A DNA stretch of 64,000 nt, from NCBI RefSeq assembly GCF_031755915.1, contig NC_083379.1, positions 1,708,001-1,772,000 on the forward strand, given 5' to 3'. The number at the start of each line of letters is the position of its first letter. Position 1 is the first letter of the stretch. Position numbers and translations under genes: made by a program. Under the pieces are notes generated by a model. The model did not search any database. It saw nothing but the letters and a program-made list of their open reading frames with translations, and was not told the DNA's origin. This document shows positions 35,212 to 48,504 of this stretch, one piece after another. The stretch comes from Ziziphus jujuba (taxonomy: Eukaryota > Streptophyta > Magnoliopsida > Rosales > Rhamnaceae).

Positions 35212-37100
35212 TACATTCGCCTAATAGTGACTTTAACTTCCCTCTTGTGCAACTTTCCTTCTCATGCCCACTAATTAAGGATAGTCAAATTGGTCCACGA
35301 GAACACGATCTACAAGTCTTGGTCATAGTCGAACGCTAACCATAAGGTGCTTCTAAAGTATGCATCCTTAAACCAACAACCAACTCTCGTGACTCGATCA
35401 GCACTTTAAAAGGTTAGATTAGAACTTAAGTCTAATTTCCTCAAATACTGGTATCACCAAGTTAAGGTTGAGATTAATTCACTTATCTTCGATTACCCTC
35501 CTAGTACTTACAATTATAAAACCCTTGCTCCTCATTGATTAACCAATAGTCTTAACCTCGACAAACATCAATCTTTCTTTTAACTAAATTCATCAAGGTC
35601 ATGAATAAAATTCTCAACATCCAAATATCATTCTTGAAAACCCTAAGTTTCCCTTATTTCAAATAAATTCCATGAATCCACACCTCAAGCAATAAGAAAT
35701 TTAAATCCTAATTCTAGCATCACCACCAAGACTATGAACAAATCACTAGATCCTTAACCCAATAAAGTATTCCACACTTCTCAAATTCTAACTACGTCCC
35801 AAAAATCATACTCCTGATCATTGTAAATTATCACCAACAATATCAACCACCTTGAATCGATAAAGCACCACCAATACGAACCTTAAATCTCCAAGGAAAT
35901 AAGATATCAAGATCTTAGCTTCTAGAATGAAAAATAACCATGCTTAAACATCCAACCATGCCTAAGGAATCATCCTCATCTCATTAACCTCATCAACCAC
36001 CAAGTAGAACTTTAGTCGCTATCCGGATCTTGCTTGATTCTCTAAACGCTGTCGTACCTTCTCTTTGTGAATGATAGTTTAAGCACGAAATCCATATTTA
36101 CATCTCCCTACTTTTACTTATCGGTGACCTAAGTACCTTTATTCGGATCTTGCAACTTCCTTTATCGTGCCAAACCACCATGTCATCCAGTGAGCATTCC
36201 ATACGTCTTGGTACCCTTGGGGTGTATCGCATACTTTGAATCACGTGCTTCCTTTAAGATCTCCTTTTTGAACTCAACGATACCCTGCTTTGGATTCTTA
36301 ATTGGCGATACTTAACCTTAAGTCGCTTTTGGAAAAACCATAACAATAAACAAATAATAAAATATATTTTTCAAATATACCTAACTTGCATAGGCAATTG
36401 TTAAAACTCCACATTGAAATTCATATCTTAAAATCCATAGCATAAAATAAAATATGCACGCTTGTAATGGAGGTACGTACAACACCTTCTACATGTTACG
36501 TAATCCATGATTCCAACTGTCGCCGACACTCTGCTACCAATACAAACCAGGGTGGTTGCCTATATTGGCCGTCCAATTCCCCGGGCTCGTAGGCAACATG
36601 ATCATGGGGCTAGCTCTACATGGACCACATTGGTTCGCCGCCTCCATATGGTGCAGTATAATATCAAACAATATAACATACAGATACATGTATGAACACA
36701 AACCAAAAATACTTGAATAAAACACCTTGAAAAGCATTTAAATTTTGATAATCAATCGGGAAAATATTTTGACGCCTTGAAATCGATCGACACACATCCT
36801 TAGGCAATCATCATTCTTCTCCATGAACGAAACGGATACCATTCACGATGATAAGCTTGACCTTCAAAAAGAAAACGCATCCTCGACCATCGACTAGGCC
36901 ATAGGAATTTCCCGTTAGGCTAGATGATCCTAATTGTCACCCTCGAAGATTAGAGTTATTCAAACTCGAGCAACGAATTTACTTCGAGACAAACAGAAAG
37001 AACGCTTTCACGCGGGTAAAACGAGAGACTAGACATGGATGGGACACACAACAATGCACAGTCCCTTAGGAATACTAGAACCTAGAGCTCTGATACCAAC
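35212..37100 (-). other. Rearranged leader of unit 1, with pol relics
   Basis: No long frame. Coding-strand order after the primer site: a ~750-base AT-rich part; a decayed integrase zinc-region relic at ~36310-36040 (its GTCTTGGTACCC and AGATCTCCTTTTTGAA words match 34835-34905 of the better integrase copy); a ~600-base segment (36000-35390) that matches the leader of the left-hand element at ~430-1050; then a decayed copy of the RNase H-integrase spacer (35385-35222), matching 1457-1606 of the left element. This last relic directly abuts the better-preserved copy of the same spacer region, so the leader contains duplicated pol fragments. Confidence 0.65.
37085..37098 (-). other. Primer-binding site, unit 1
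   Basis: Coding strand TGGTATCAGAGCTC begins two bases after the end of the 5' LTR. TGGTATCAGAGC is the usual plant site complementary to the 3' end of initiator tRNA-Met. Confidence 0.9.
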
Positions 37101-40100
37101 TGTCAGGACCCGTCCAGAATTCCTTCCCCGGAACCCTAGACAGCCCTGATCCCAGGGAAACCCTACCGAACCCTCCAACGGAAAATCCGACAGAGCCTCC
37201 CCTAAGGGATTTACTTACCACAATTTACCTGCACTGAAAACACACTTCTAAAATTATCCCCTTATTCCTCCCACAGTACTACAAATCGATTCCACAAATT
37301 GCAGCACTTAAAAAAATAAATACAGTAATCCAGTGCAAAATAAATACAACAAGAGTGAAAGAAATATTACAACTGCAATAAAAGAATAACAGGGTACTGC
37401 CGAACTAAAACAGCGAGGAAGATCAAGTCCGCTCCGAGTGAACACCGACAACCTGGTACCTAGAGGAACGGAATTTAAGAGTGTGAGATGCTAATCATCT
37501 CAGTGAGCGACCCTACTACTATACCATATAATATCACAGTAATAAGTATAAATAATAATCATTTGGAAATAATATTTTCTCTCAAAACCCTTACAATTCT
37601 CTCAGTTGGAAAGGTTCCCCTTTTTAAAACAATTTCACAAAACCCTTTATCCATATTCCCCGAAAACCAAGACATCAATTAAATACCAGAAGCGGTAACA
37701 ATTATATTTTTAATTCCAATTCAGTTTCCAAACATTTTATTTTTAAAACACAGTTCTGAAAATCATTTGATGCACCCACTATATACCAGTGGCGCCAACA
37801 GTACCCAGCGTCCCAAGGTACCGCCAGACAGGAGGTTATAGAGAGAAACCGGCATACGGTCGCGTGGCGTCCCACAGCGCCGCTGCTAACCTGGTGTCCC
37901 GGCCAAAGGGGGGTGGCCGCCCTCTCCGATGGCATCCACAGGACACCTTCATAATATCAACCGCGCACTACTCACACCCACCTGCGCGCTAATCACATCA
38001 CCTGCGCGCTAATCACACCCACCTGCGCGCTAATCACAACCGTGTGCACACTAACCATATCACATATACCATATCACATAATCAGAACACCAGTACGTGC
38101 ACGGTGCATCTAAAAATTATAAAATCCATAAATTTAAATCATAAAACAAATTTCACATTTTTCATAAGCATAGCGGGCATAATCCATCCGCTTGAACCGG
38201 GAAATTCTCCACAATTTCCTTATAATCCATACCATAAATTCCTCCATGATTTTCAAATCCACCAACTCCCAAATCCATCAATTCAAATATCCACATTTTT
38301 TCCAAGCATAAATAATTTCTCGAAATATCATAATCAAATCCCATAATATTTTATGGGCATATTTCATAAAAATTGAAATCACCAACATAACCAAATATTT
38401 TCCTTGAAATATTTGAAAATCAAATCGTGCCCAATTTACCATTAAAACCACACCAATTTCAAAATCCTCAAAACCATAAAATAATTCCACATGTCATAAA
38501 TTGGTGAAATACACATTTCTTAAATCCGATAAATTCACAAATAATTCCACGATAATTCAAATAAATATTTGACACATAGAAATTAAATTCCAAATATTTA
38601 AATCACACATTATATATTCACCAATTAAATTCCCAAAATTAATTTGAAGGTGGGTCACTCACCTGGAGCACGCAATTAACCCATGATCCACTACGGGATC
38701 AATTCTACGACTCACCGGTGCTCCTAGAACAAAATTCACAGACAGTCAAATAAATTAATATTTTATTCGGGTAAATAATACCCGGTACCCGGGGGGTCAA
38801 AACACAAACGATAACTAAAATTTACGAATTATATACCGAATCGAAGCTCGAGTGATGCTAATCACAGATCCGGTCTTAATTTTCGATGATCGTACCCGAC
38901 GGGGTCGGCATTTTATCGGGAAGCTTTTCGGGTTTCGGCTCTGCAATTCTCCCAAACCGTCGCGAATTGGTGGAAACGGAAGTCGGATTTGGGTTCAGGA
39001 GGTCGAACACTGCGGACTGGAGCTGGCCGGAATTTTCGGGTACTCGCCGGAACAGTAATTTCCGGCGGGCCGCCACGTCACCGGCAACCGTCGCCGGAAC
39101 AGTAATTTCCGACGGTGGCCGTTTGCTGTGAAATTTTGCAGATTTGTAGATCGTGAGGAGAGCAATCCAACGGGACCGACGGTGAGCAAAACGGAGGTCG
39201 GACGGCGGAGAAATCACCGTTTGACGATTTTCGACCCCTCGCCGGAAAACGCTCCGATCCCGGCGCGTCGGTGGTCCGATGGCCGTGATTTTTGGTGGGT
39301 AGGCCGGACTTGAGGAGAGGATGCTGGGTGTATGGCGCGTGTACTGTATATCGGCCGGAATAGTGCCGATTCGCGGTGGCCGGCGGTGGAGGGGAAAAAT
39401 CGCCGCCAAACTTCGGACGTCCGATCCGGGCGCGTCCGGCGGCCGTTCGCCGTGAAATTTGGAGGTTTTGCCGGAAATGAGGTGGGCAAGCTTTCTGTCC
39501 GGCGCGTGTACAGTAACTCGGCCGGAACAGTGGCAAAATCCGGTGGCCGGCGGTGGCTCTCTCTCTCTCTCTTTCTCTCTCCTCTCTCTCTTTCTCTCTC
39601 TTCTTTCTCTTTCTCTCTCTTCCCCGAGAGTTTTTCAAAATTAAAACCCTGCGTGACACTGTTCATGCCACGTGGACCACTCAGAAGCTGACACGTGGCA
39701 TTTCACTGTTCACGACCCAAAAACATTAAAATAATACAGTATCCGATAAACTTCAAACGTCCATAACTTTTTAACCGGATGTCCGTTTTGAGCGTGCCGC
39801 TAGTCTGTGAACTCGTATCGACGAGCACTTCACAACCATGCATGAGTTAAAGCTCAATTCCCCATAAACAAAAAGTCAACTCCGGCACCCCTTGGACAGT
39901 TTGGACCGCAACTTGTTTCATCCATAACTTTCAAACCGTAGCTCCGTTTTCGACGTGCTACCAGTCTACGAACTCGTGGCATCGTGCACTTCGCCACGGT
40001 ACCCTGGTCAACTCGAAATTCCCACCGAGTCAAAAAGTCAACTTTTGACCCCTTCGGTCAACGGTCAACGGTCAACCTCGGTCAACGTGCACGGATTCCG

Positions 40101-40125
40101 GTGCGATTCGGGACGGGGTGTTACA
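37101..40125 (-). repeat. LTR 2 (5' LTR of unit 1, 3' LTR of unit 2)
   Basis: 3025 bp. It differs from LTR 1 by a 1-base deletion in a T run near 38515 and a G-to-A change at ~37969 (CCGCGCACTACTC). It is shared by two neighbouring units; there is no second LTR copy and no target duplication at the junction. Confidence 0.95.
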
Positions 40126-40138
40126 GCCTTCCCCCCTT
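40126..40138 (-). other. Polypurine tract, unit 2
   Basis: Identical to that of unit 1 and directly next to LTR 2. Confidence 0.85.
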
Positions 40139-40169
40139 ACAAAAATTTCGTCCTCGAAATTTCCGCACG

Positions 40170-41150
40170 TCACTGGAACAAACAAGGGTTCTGATCACGC
40201 ACCTGCGCTTCGGGCTCCCATGTCGCTTCCTCGACTAAGTAGTTCCTTGCCAACCAATCCATGCCCAACACTACTTCAAGTCCGGATAGATCCAACAGGA
40301 TCAGGTCTGCTTCCATCACTTGATCTGTGAAATCGTCGGGCGTAGTCCTGGCTCCCTGCTGCGTCATAGCAAACACCCGGCCTTGACTTGTCTGCTGGGG
40401 TCTCTTTCCTCTACCTCGACTCGATCCTGCAGACGGCTGGACTGATCCCGAAGAAACTCCTACTGGCTGACTCCCCTGGGAATTCTGTCCTGGAAATATC
40501 CCCGTATGCTGTGTCCGTCGACCTGCTTCTAGCACACTGCCGCTACCATAAGGGCAATCCCTCCTTATGTGGCCTGGCTGCCCACACCGAAAGCATAAAC
40601 CATCCATCTGACACTGCCCAGAATGATTCCCCCTACAAAGTGGACAAATCCGCGGAGAACCAATGCATGACTGCTGATACGAGCTTGCATCCACACTGAT
40701 CGAATGGCGAGCTGGCTGGGGCATGCGATAACTATCTCTCCTCTGGAATCTGCCTCGTGGGCTTAACCCATCACTGTCTGAGCCTGAGCTATGGCTCTTC
40801 TTAGCTGCCCCCTGTCGAGGTACTCCGCTATACGAACCTTCGAATGATCTGCGCCTCGCGGGTTTGTGTATCTCCTCCTGTCTCTCTAGCTCAAGCGCTG
40901 CATCCCTGGCGGACTGATAGGTGGGATGTACTGATCCAGAAAGGGTGTAGCTGATGCTCTCTTTCAATCCGTCTATGAACCTCACCTTCTTCGTGTGATC
41001 GTCGGGAATTAGGTGCATGTAGAATTCTGATAGTTCTCGGAATCTCCTCTCGTACTCTGTCACTGTCATGTTCCCCTGTCGTAGTTCTTCGAACTCTCTC
41101 CTTCTTGCTTCACGGTAGGCAGGAGAACAAAACTCAGTAGAGAAGGCCAT
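40170..41150 (-). CDS. Gag-protease scrap-pol tail fusion, unit 2
   Basis: Protein identical to the unit 1 copy, with zinc knuckle at C186, C189, H194, C199 and no disabling change. Confidence 0.85.
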   Translation of the reverse strand: MAFSTEFCSPAYREARRREFEELRQGNMTVTEYERRFRELSEFYMHLIPDDHTKKVRFIDGLKESISYTLSGSVHPTYQSARDAALELERQEEIHKPARRRSFEGSYSGVPRQGAAKKSHSSGSDSDGLSPRGRFQRRDSYRMPQPARHSISVDASSYQQSCIGSPRICPLCRGNHSGQCQMDGLCFRCGQPGHIRRDCPYGSGSVLEAGRRTQHTGIFPGQNSQGSQPVGVSSGSVQPSAGSSRGRGKRPQQTSQGRVFAMTQQGARTTPDDFTDQVMEADLILLDLSGLEVVLGMDWLARNYLVEEATWEPEAQVRDQNPCLFQ

Positions 41151-41857
41151 CTTGAACTGATCCCACGTATGCCTTGCACGAACAACTGGGCTAACTTCTT
41201 GGGTGAAAAACGTTCTCGTACCGGTAGGAAGTGTGCCGACTTGGTGAGACGATCAATGATTACCCAAATGCCGTCGTACCTTCTAGGTGTGGAAGGAAGC
41301 TTGAATACGAAGTCCATGTTGAGTTCTTCCCACTTCCGCACGGGAATCGATAAAGATTGGAGTAGTTCCAAAGGCTTCTGTCTTTCTGCTTTCACTTGTT
41401 GACAAATCAAACACTTTGATACAAAGTCTGCCACTTCTCTCTTCATACCAATCCACCAATAATACTTAACAAGCGTCCGATACATCTTGGTACTCCCAGG
41501 ATGCATCGCATACATCGAGCTATGCGCCTCCTCTAAAATCTCCTTCTTGAGTCCTGGGATATCCGGAACACAAAGTCGTCCTTTATACACGAGGGCTCCA
41601 TCCCTCCTTATGGAAAATTCCGGATCAAGACCTTCTTGTACCTTGCCCTTAATTGTCCTCAACTTAGGATCTTCCATTTGGGTCTCTACTATACGATCCA
41701 CCAACACCGGTCGTACCTGGAAGCTAGCCATGAGAACTCCTGAAGGATGCATATGCATTAACACCCCCATCTTCTTCAACTCCACCATGAGAGGTAGTTG
41801 GATGACTTGGATGTGAGCAAGGGATCCAGTAGCCTTCCTACTCAAAGCATCTGCCAC
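41066..41857 (-). pseudogene. RNase H tail plus partial integrase, unit 2
   Basis: Protein identical to unit 1, including Val at residue 142 (KREVADF). The core is truncated after the first catalytic Asp region as in unit 1. Confidence 0.85.
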
Positions 41858-43746
41858 TACATTCGCCTAATAGTGACTTTAACTTCCCTCTTGTGCAACT
41901 TTCCTTCTCATGCCCACTAATTAAGGATAGTCAAATTGGTCCACGAGAACACGATCTACAAGTCTTGGTCATAGTCGAACGCTAACCATAAGGTGCTTCT
42001 AAAGTATGCATCCTTAAACCAACAACCAACTCTCGTGACTCGATCAGCACTTTAAAAGGTTAGATTAGAACTTAAGTCTAATTTCCTCAAATACTGGTAT
42101 CACCAAGTTAAGGTTGAGATTAATTCACTTATCTTCGATTACCCTCCTAGTACTTACAATTATAAAACCCTTGCTCCTCATTGATTAACCAATAGTCTTA
42201 ACCTCGACAAACATCAATCTTTCTTTTAACTAAATTCATCAAGGTCATGAATAAAATTCTCAACATCCAAATATCATTCTTGAAAACCCTAAGTTTCCCT
42301 TATTTCAAATAAATTCCATGAATCCACACCTCAAGCAATAAGAAATTTAAATCCTAATTCTAGCATCACCACCAAGACTATGAACAAATCACTAGATCCT
42401 TAACCCAATAAAGTATTCCACACTTCTCAAATTCTAACTACGTCCCAAAAATCATACTCCTGATCATTGTAAATTATCACCAACAATATCAACCACCTTG
42501 AATCGATAAAGCACCACCAATACGAACCTTAAATCTCCAAGGAAATAAGATATCAAGATCTTAGCTTCTAGAATGAAAAATAACCATGCTTAAACATCCA
42601 ACCATGCCTAAGGAATCATCCTCATCTCATTAACCTCATCAACCACCAAGTAGAACTTTAGTCGCTATCCGGATCTTGCTTGATTCTCTAAACGCTGTCG
42701 TACCTTCTCTTTGTGAATGATAGTTTAAGCACGAAATCCATATTTACATCTCCCTACTTTTACTTATCGGTGACCTAAGTACCTTTATTCGGATCTTGCA
42801 ACTTCCTTTATCGTGCCAAACCACCATGTCATCCAGTGAGCATTCCATACGTCTTGGTACCCTTGGGGTGTATCGCATACTTTGAATCACGTGCTTCCTT
42901 TAAGATCTCCTTTTTGAACTCAACGATACCCTGCTTTGGATTCTTAATTGGCGATACTTAACCTTAAGTCGCTTTTGGAAAAACCATAACAATAAACAAA
43001 TAATAAAATATATTTTTCAAATATACCTAACTTGCATAGGCAATTGTTAAAACTCCACATTGAAATTCATATCTTAAAATCCATAGCATAAAATAAAATA
43101 TGCACGCTTGTAATGGAGGTACGTACAACACCTTCTACATGTTACGTAATCCATGATTCCAACTGTCGCCGACACTCTGCTACCAATACAAACCAGGGTG
43201 GTTGCCTATATTGGCCGTCCAATTCCCCGGGCTCGTAGGCAACATGATCATGGGGCTAGCTCTACATGGACCACATTGGTTCGCCGCCTCCATATGGTGC
43301 AGTATAATATCAAACAATATAACATACAGATACATGTATGAACACAAACCAAAAATACTTGAATAAAACACCTTGAAAAGCATTTAAATTTTGATAATCA
43401 ATCGGGAAAATATTTTGACGCCTTGAAATCGATCGACACACATCCTTAGGCAATCATCATTCTTCTCCATGAACGAAACGGATACCATTCACGATGATAA
43501 GCTTGACCTTCAAAAAGAAAACGCATCCTCGACCATCGACTAGGCCATAGGAATTTCCCGTTAGGCTAGATGATCCTAATTGTCACCCTCGAAGATTAGA
43601 GTTATTCAAACTCGAGCAACGAATTTACTTCGAGACAAACAGAAAGAACGCTTTCACGCGGGTAAAACGAGAGACTAGACATGGATGGGACACACAACAA
43701 TGCACAGTCCCTTAGGAATACTAGAACCTAGAGCTCTGATACCAAC
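41858..43746 (-). other. Rearranged leader of unit 2
   Basis: Same content as unit 1; the integrase relic is at ~42686-42956. No unit-specific change was noticed. Confidence 0.65.
43731..43744 (-). other. Primer-binding site, unit 2
   Basis: TGGTATCAGAGCTC on the coding strand, two bases from LTR 3. Confidence 0.9.
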
Positions 43747-46700
43747 TGTCAGGACCCGTCCAGAATTCCTTCCCCGGAACCCTAGACAGCCCTGATCCCA
43801 GGGAAACCCTACCGAACCCTCCAACGGAAAATCCGACAGAGCCTCCCCTAAGGGATTTACTTACCACAATTTACCTGCACTGAAAACACACTTCTAAAAT
43901 TATCCCCTTATTCCTCCCACAGTACTACAAATCGATTCCACAAATTGCAGCACTTAAAAAAATAAATACAGTAATCCAGTGCAAAATAAATACAACAAGA
44001 GTGAAAGAAATATTACAACTGCAATAAAAGAATAACAGGGTACTGCCGAACTAAAACAGCGAGGAAGATCAAGTCCGCTCCGAGTGAACACCGACAACCT
44101 GGTACCTAGAGGAACGGAATTTAAGAGTGTGAGATGCTAATCATCTCAGTGAGCGACCCTACTACTATACCATATAATATCACAGTAATAAGTATAAATA
44201 ATAATCATTTGGAAATAATATTTTCTCTCAAAACCCTTACAATTCTCTCAGTTGGAAAGGTTCCCCTTTTTAAAACAATTTCACAAAACCCTTTATCCAT
44301 ATTCCCCGAAAACCAAGACATCAATTAAATACCAGAAGCGGTAACAATTATATTTTTAATTCCAATTCAGTTTCCAAACATTTTATTTTTAAAACACAGT
44401 TCTGAAAATCATTTGATGCACCCACTATATACCAGTGGCGCCAACAGTACCCAGCGTCCCAAGGTACCGCCAGACAGGAGGTTATAGAGAGAAACCGGCA
44501 TACGGTCGCGTGGCGTCCCACAGCGCCGCTGCTAACCTGGTGTCCCGGCCAAAGGGGGGTGGCCGCCCTCTCCGATGGCATCCACAGGACACCTTCATAA
44601 TATCAACCGCGCGCTACTCACACCCACCTGCGCGCTAATCACATCACCTGCGCGCTAATCACACCCACCTGCGCGCTAATCACAACCGTGTGCACACTAA
44701 CCATATCACATATACCATATCACATAATCAGAACACCAGTACGTGCACGGTGCATCTAAAAATTATAAAATCCATAAATTTAAATCATAAAACAAATTTC
44801 ACATTTTTCATAAGCATAGCGGGCATAATCCATCCGCTTGAACCGGGAAATTCTCCACAATTTCCTTATAATCCATACCATAAATTCCTCCATGATTTTC
44901 AAATCCACCAACTCCCAAATCCATCAATTCAAATATCCACATTTTTTCCAAGCATAAATAATTTCTCGAAATATCATAATCAAATCCCATAATATTTTAT
45001 GGGCATATTTCATAAAAATTGAAATCACCAACATAACCAAATATTTTCCTTGAAATATTTGAAAATCAAATCGTGCCCAATTTACCATTAAAACCACACC
45101 AATTTCAAAATCCTCAAAACCATAAAATAATTCCACATGTCATAAATTGGTGAAATACACATTTTCTTAAATCCGATAAATTCACAAATAATTCCACGAT
45201 AATTCAAATAAATATTTGACACATAGAAATTAAATTCCAAATATTTAAATCACACATTATATATTCACCAATTAAATTCCCAAAATTAATTTGAAGGTGG
45301 GTCACTCACCTGGAGCACGCAATTAACCCATGATCCACTACGGGATCAATTCTACGACTCACCGGTGCTCCTAGAACAAAATTCACAGACAGTCAAATAA
45401 ATTAATATTTTATTCGGGTAAATAATACCCGGTACCCGGGGGGTCAAAACACAAACGATAACTAAAATTTACGAATTATATACCGAATCGAAGCTCGAGT
45501 GATGCTAATCACAGATCCGGTCTTAATTTTCGATGATCGTACCCGACGGGGTCGGCATTTTATCGGGAAGCTTTTCGGGTTTCGGCTCTGCAATTCTCCC
45601 AAACCGTCGCGAATTGGTGGAAACGGAAGTCGGATTTGGGTTCAGGAGGTCGAACACTGCGGACTGGAGCTGGCCGGAATTTTCGGGTACTCGCCGGAAC
45701 AGTAATTTCCGGCGGGCCGCCACGTCACCGGCAACCGTCGCCGGAACAGTAATTTCCGACGGTGGCCGTTTGCTGTGAAATTTTGCAGATTTGTAGATCG
45801 TGAGGAGAGCAATCCAACGGGACCGACGGTGAGCAAAACGGAGGTCGGACGGCGGAGAAATCACCGTTTGACGATTTTCGACCCCTCGCCGGAAAACGCT
45901 CCGATCCCGGCGCGTCGGTGGTCCGATGGCCGTGATTTTTGGTGGGTAGGCCGGACTTGAGGAGAGGATGCTGGGTGTATGGCGCGTGTACTGTATATCG
46001 GCCGGAATAGTGCCGATTCGCGGTGGCCGGCGGTGGAGGGGAAAAATCGCCGCCAAACTTCGGACGTCCGATCCGGGCGCGTCCGGCGGCCGTTCGCCGT
46101 GAAATTTGGAGGTTTTGCCGGAAATGAGGTGGGCAAGCTTTCTGTCCGGCGCGTGTACAGTAACTCGGCCGGAACAGTGGCAAAATCCGGTGGCCGGCGG
46201 TGGCTCTCTCTCTCTCTCTTTCTCTCTCCTCTCTCTCTTTCTCTCTCTTCTTTCTCTTTCTCTCTCTTCCCCGAGAGTTTTTCAAAATTAAAACCCTGCG
46301 TGACACTGTTCATGCCACGTGGACCACTCAGAAGCTGACACGTGGCATTTCACTGTTCACGACCCAAAAACATTAAAATAATACAGTATCCGATAAACTT
46401 CAAACGTCCATAACTTTTTAACCGGATGTCCGTTTTGAGCGTGCCGCTAGTCTGTGAACTCGTATCGACGAGCACTTCACAACCATGCATGAGTTAAAGC
46501 TCAATTCCCCATAAACAAAAAGTCAACTCCGGCACCCCTTGGACAGTTTGGACCGCAACTTGTTTCATCCATAACTTTCAAACCGTAGCTCCGTTTTCGA
46601 CGTGCTACCAGTCTACGAACTCGTGGCATCGTGCACTTCGCCACGGTACCCTGGTCAACTCGAAATTCCCACCGAGTCAAAAAGTCAACTTTTGACCCCT

Positions 46701-46772
46701 TCGGTCAACGGTCAACGGTCAACCTCGGTCAACGTGCACGGATTCCGGTGCGATTCGGGACGGGGTGTTACA
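43747..46772 (-). repeat. LTR 3 (5' LTR of unit 2, 3' LTR of unit 3)
   Basis: 3026 bp, the same length as LTR 1. I noticed no private change. Confidence 0.95.
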
Positions 46773-46785
46773 GCCTTCCCCCCTT
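46773..46785 (-). other. Polypurine tract, unit 3
   Basis: Identical to the other units, next to LTR 3. Confidence 0.85.
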
Positions 46786-46816
46786 ACAAAAATTTCGTCC
46801 TCGAAATTTCCGCACG

Positions 46817-47797
46817 TCACTGGAACAAACAAGGGTTCTGATCACGCACCTGCGCTTCGGGCTCCCATGTCGCTTCCTCGACTAAGTAGTTCCTTGCCAA
46901 CCAATCCATGCCCAACACTACTTCAAGTCCGGATAGATCCAACAGGATCAGGTCTGCTTCCATCACTTGATCTGTGAAATCGTCGGGCGTAGTCCTGGCT
47001 CCCTGCTGCGTCATAGCAAACACCCGGCCTTGACTTGTCTGCTGGGGTCTCTTTCCTCTACCTCGACTCGATCCTGCAGACGGCTGGACTGATCCCGAAG
47101 AAACTCCTACTGGCTGACTCCCCTGGGAATTCTGTCCTGGAAATATCCCCGTATGCTGTGTCCGTCGACCTGCTTCTAGCACACTGCCGCTACCATAAGG
47201 GCAATCCCTCCTTATGTGGCCTGGCTGCCCACACCGAAAGCATAAACCATCCATCTGACACTGCCCAGAATGATTCCCCCTACAAAGTGGACAAATCCGC
47301 GGAGAACCAATGCATGACTGCTGATACGAGCTTGCATCCACACTGATCGAATGGCGAGCTGGCTGGGGCATGCGATAACTATCTCTCCTCTGGAATCTGC
47401 CTCGTGGGCTTAACCCATCACTGTCTGAGCCTGAGCTATGGCTCTTCTTAGCTGCCCCCTGTCGAGGTACTCCGCTATACGAACCTTCGAATGATCTGCG
47501 CCTCGCGGGTTTGTGTATCTCCTCCTGTCTCTCTAGCTCAAGCGCTGCATCCCTGGCGGACTGATAGGTGGGATGTACTGATCCAGAAAGGGTGTAGCTG
47601 ATGCTCTCTTTCAATCCGTCTATGAACCTCACCTTCTTCGTGTGATCGTCGGGAATTAGGTGCATGTAGAATTCTGATAGTTCTCGGAATCTCCTCTCGT
47701 ACTCTGTCACTGTCATGTTCCCCTGTCGTAGTTCTTCGAACTCTCTCCTTCTTGCTTCACGGTAGGCAGGAGAACAAAACTCAGTAGAGAAGGCCAT
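46817..47797 (-). CDS. Gag-protease scrap-pol tail fusion, unit 3
   Basis: Protein identical to units 1 and 2. Confidence 0.85.
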   Translation of the reverse strand: MAFSTEFCSPAYREARRREFEELRQGNMTVTEYERRFRELSEFYMHLIPDDHTKKVRFIDGLKESISYTLSGSVHPTYQSARDAALELERQEEIHKPARRRSFEGSYSGVPRQGAAKKSHSSGSDSDGLSPRGRFQRRDSYRMPQPARHSISVDASSYQQSCIGSPRICPLCRGNHSGQCQMDGLCFRCGQPGHIRRDCPYGSGSVLEAGRRTQHTGIFPGQNSQGSQPVGVSSGSVQPSAGSSRGRGKRPQQTSQGRVFAMTQQGARTTPDDFTDQVMEADLILLDLSGLEVVLGMDWLARNYLVEEATWEPEAQVRDQNPCLFQ

Positions 47798-48504
47798 CTT
47801 GAACTGATCCCACGTATGCCTTGCACGAACAACTGGGCTAACTTCTTGGGTGAAAAACGTTCTCGTACCGGTAGGAAGTGTGCCGACTTGGTGAGACGAT
47901 CAATGATTACCCAAATGCCGTCGTACCTTCTAGGTGTGGAAGGAAGCTTGAATACGAAGTCCATGTTGAGTTCTTCCCACTTCCGCACGGGAATCGATAA
48001 AGATTGGAGTAGTTCCAAAGGCTTCTGTCTTTCTGCTTTCACTTGTTGACAAATCAAACACTTTGATACAAAGTCTGCCATTTCTCTCTTCATACCAATC
48101 CACCAATAATACTTAACAAGCGTCCGATACATCTTGGTACTCCCAGGATGCATCGCATACATCGAGCTATGCGCCTCCTCTAAAATCTCCTTCTTGAGTC
48201 CTGGGATATCCGGAACACAAAGTCGTCCTTTATACACGAGGGCTCCATCCCTCCTTATGGAAAATTCCGGATCAAGACCTTCTTGTACCTTGCCCTTAAT
48301 TGTCCTCAACTTAGGATCTTCCATTTGGGTCTCTACTATACGATCCACCAACACCGGTCGTACCTGGAAGCTAGCCATGAGAACTCCTGAAGGATGCATA
48401 TGCATTAACACCCCCATCTTCTTCAACTCCACCATGAGAGGTAGTTGGATGACTTGGATGTGAGCAAGGGATCCAGTAGCCTTCCTACTCAAAGCATCTG
48501 CCAC
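47713..48504 (-). pseudogene. RNase H tail plus partial integrase, unit 3
   Basis: As unit 1 but with Met at residue 142 (KREMADF), a change at ~48081 shared only with unit 4. Confidence 0.85.
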
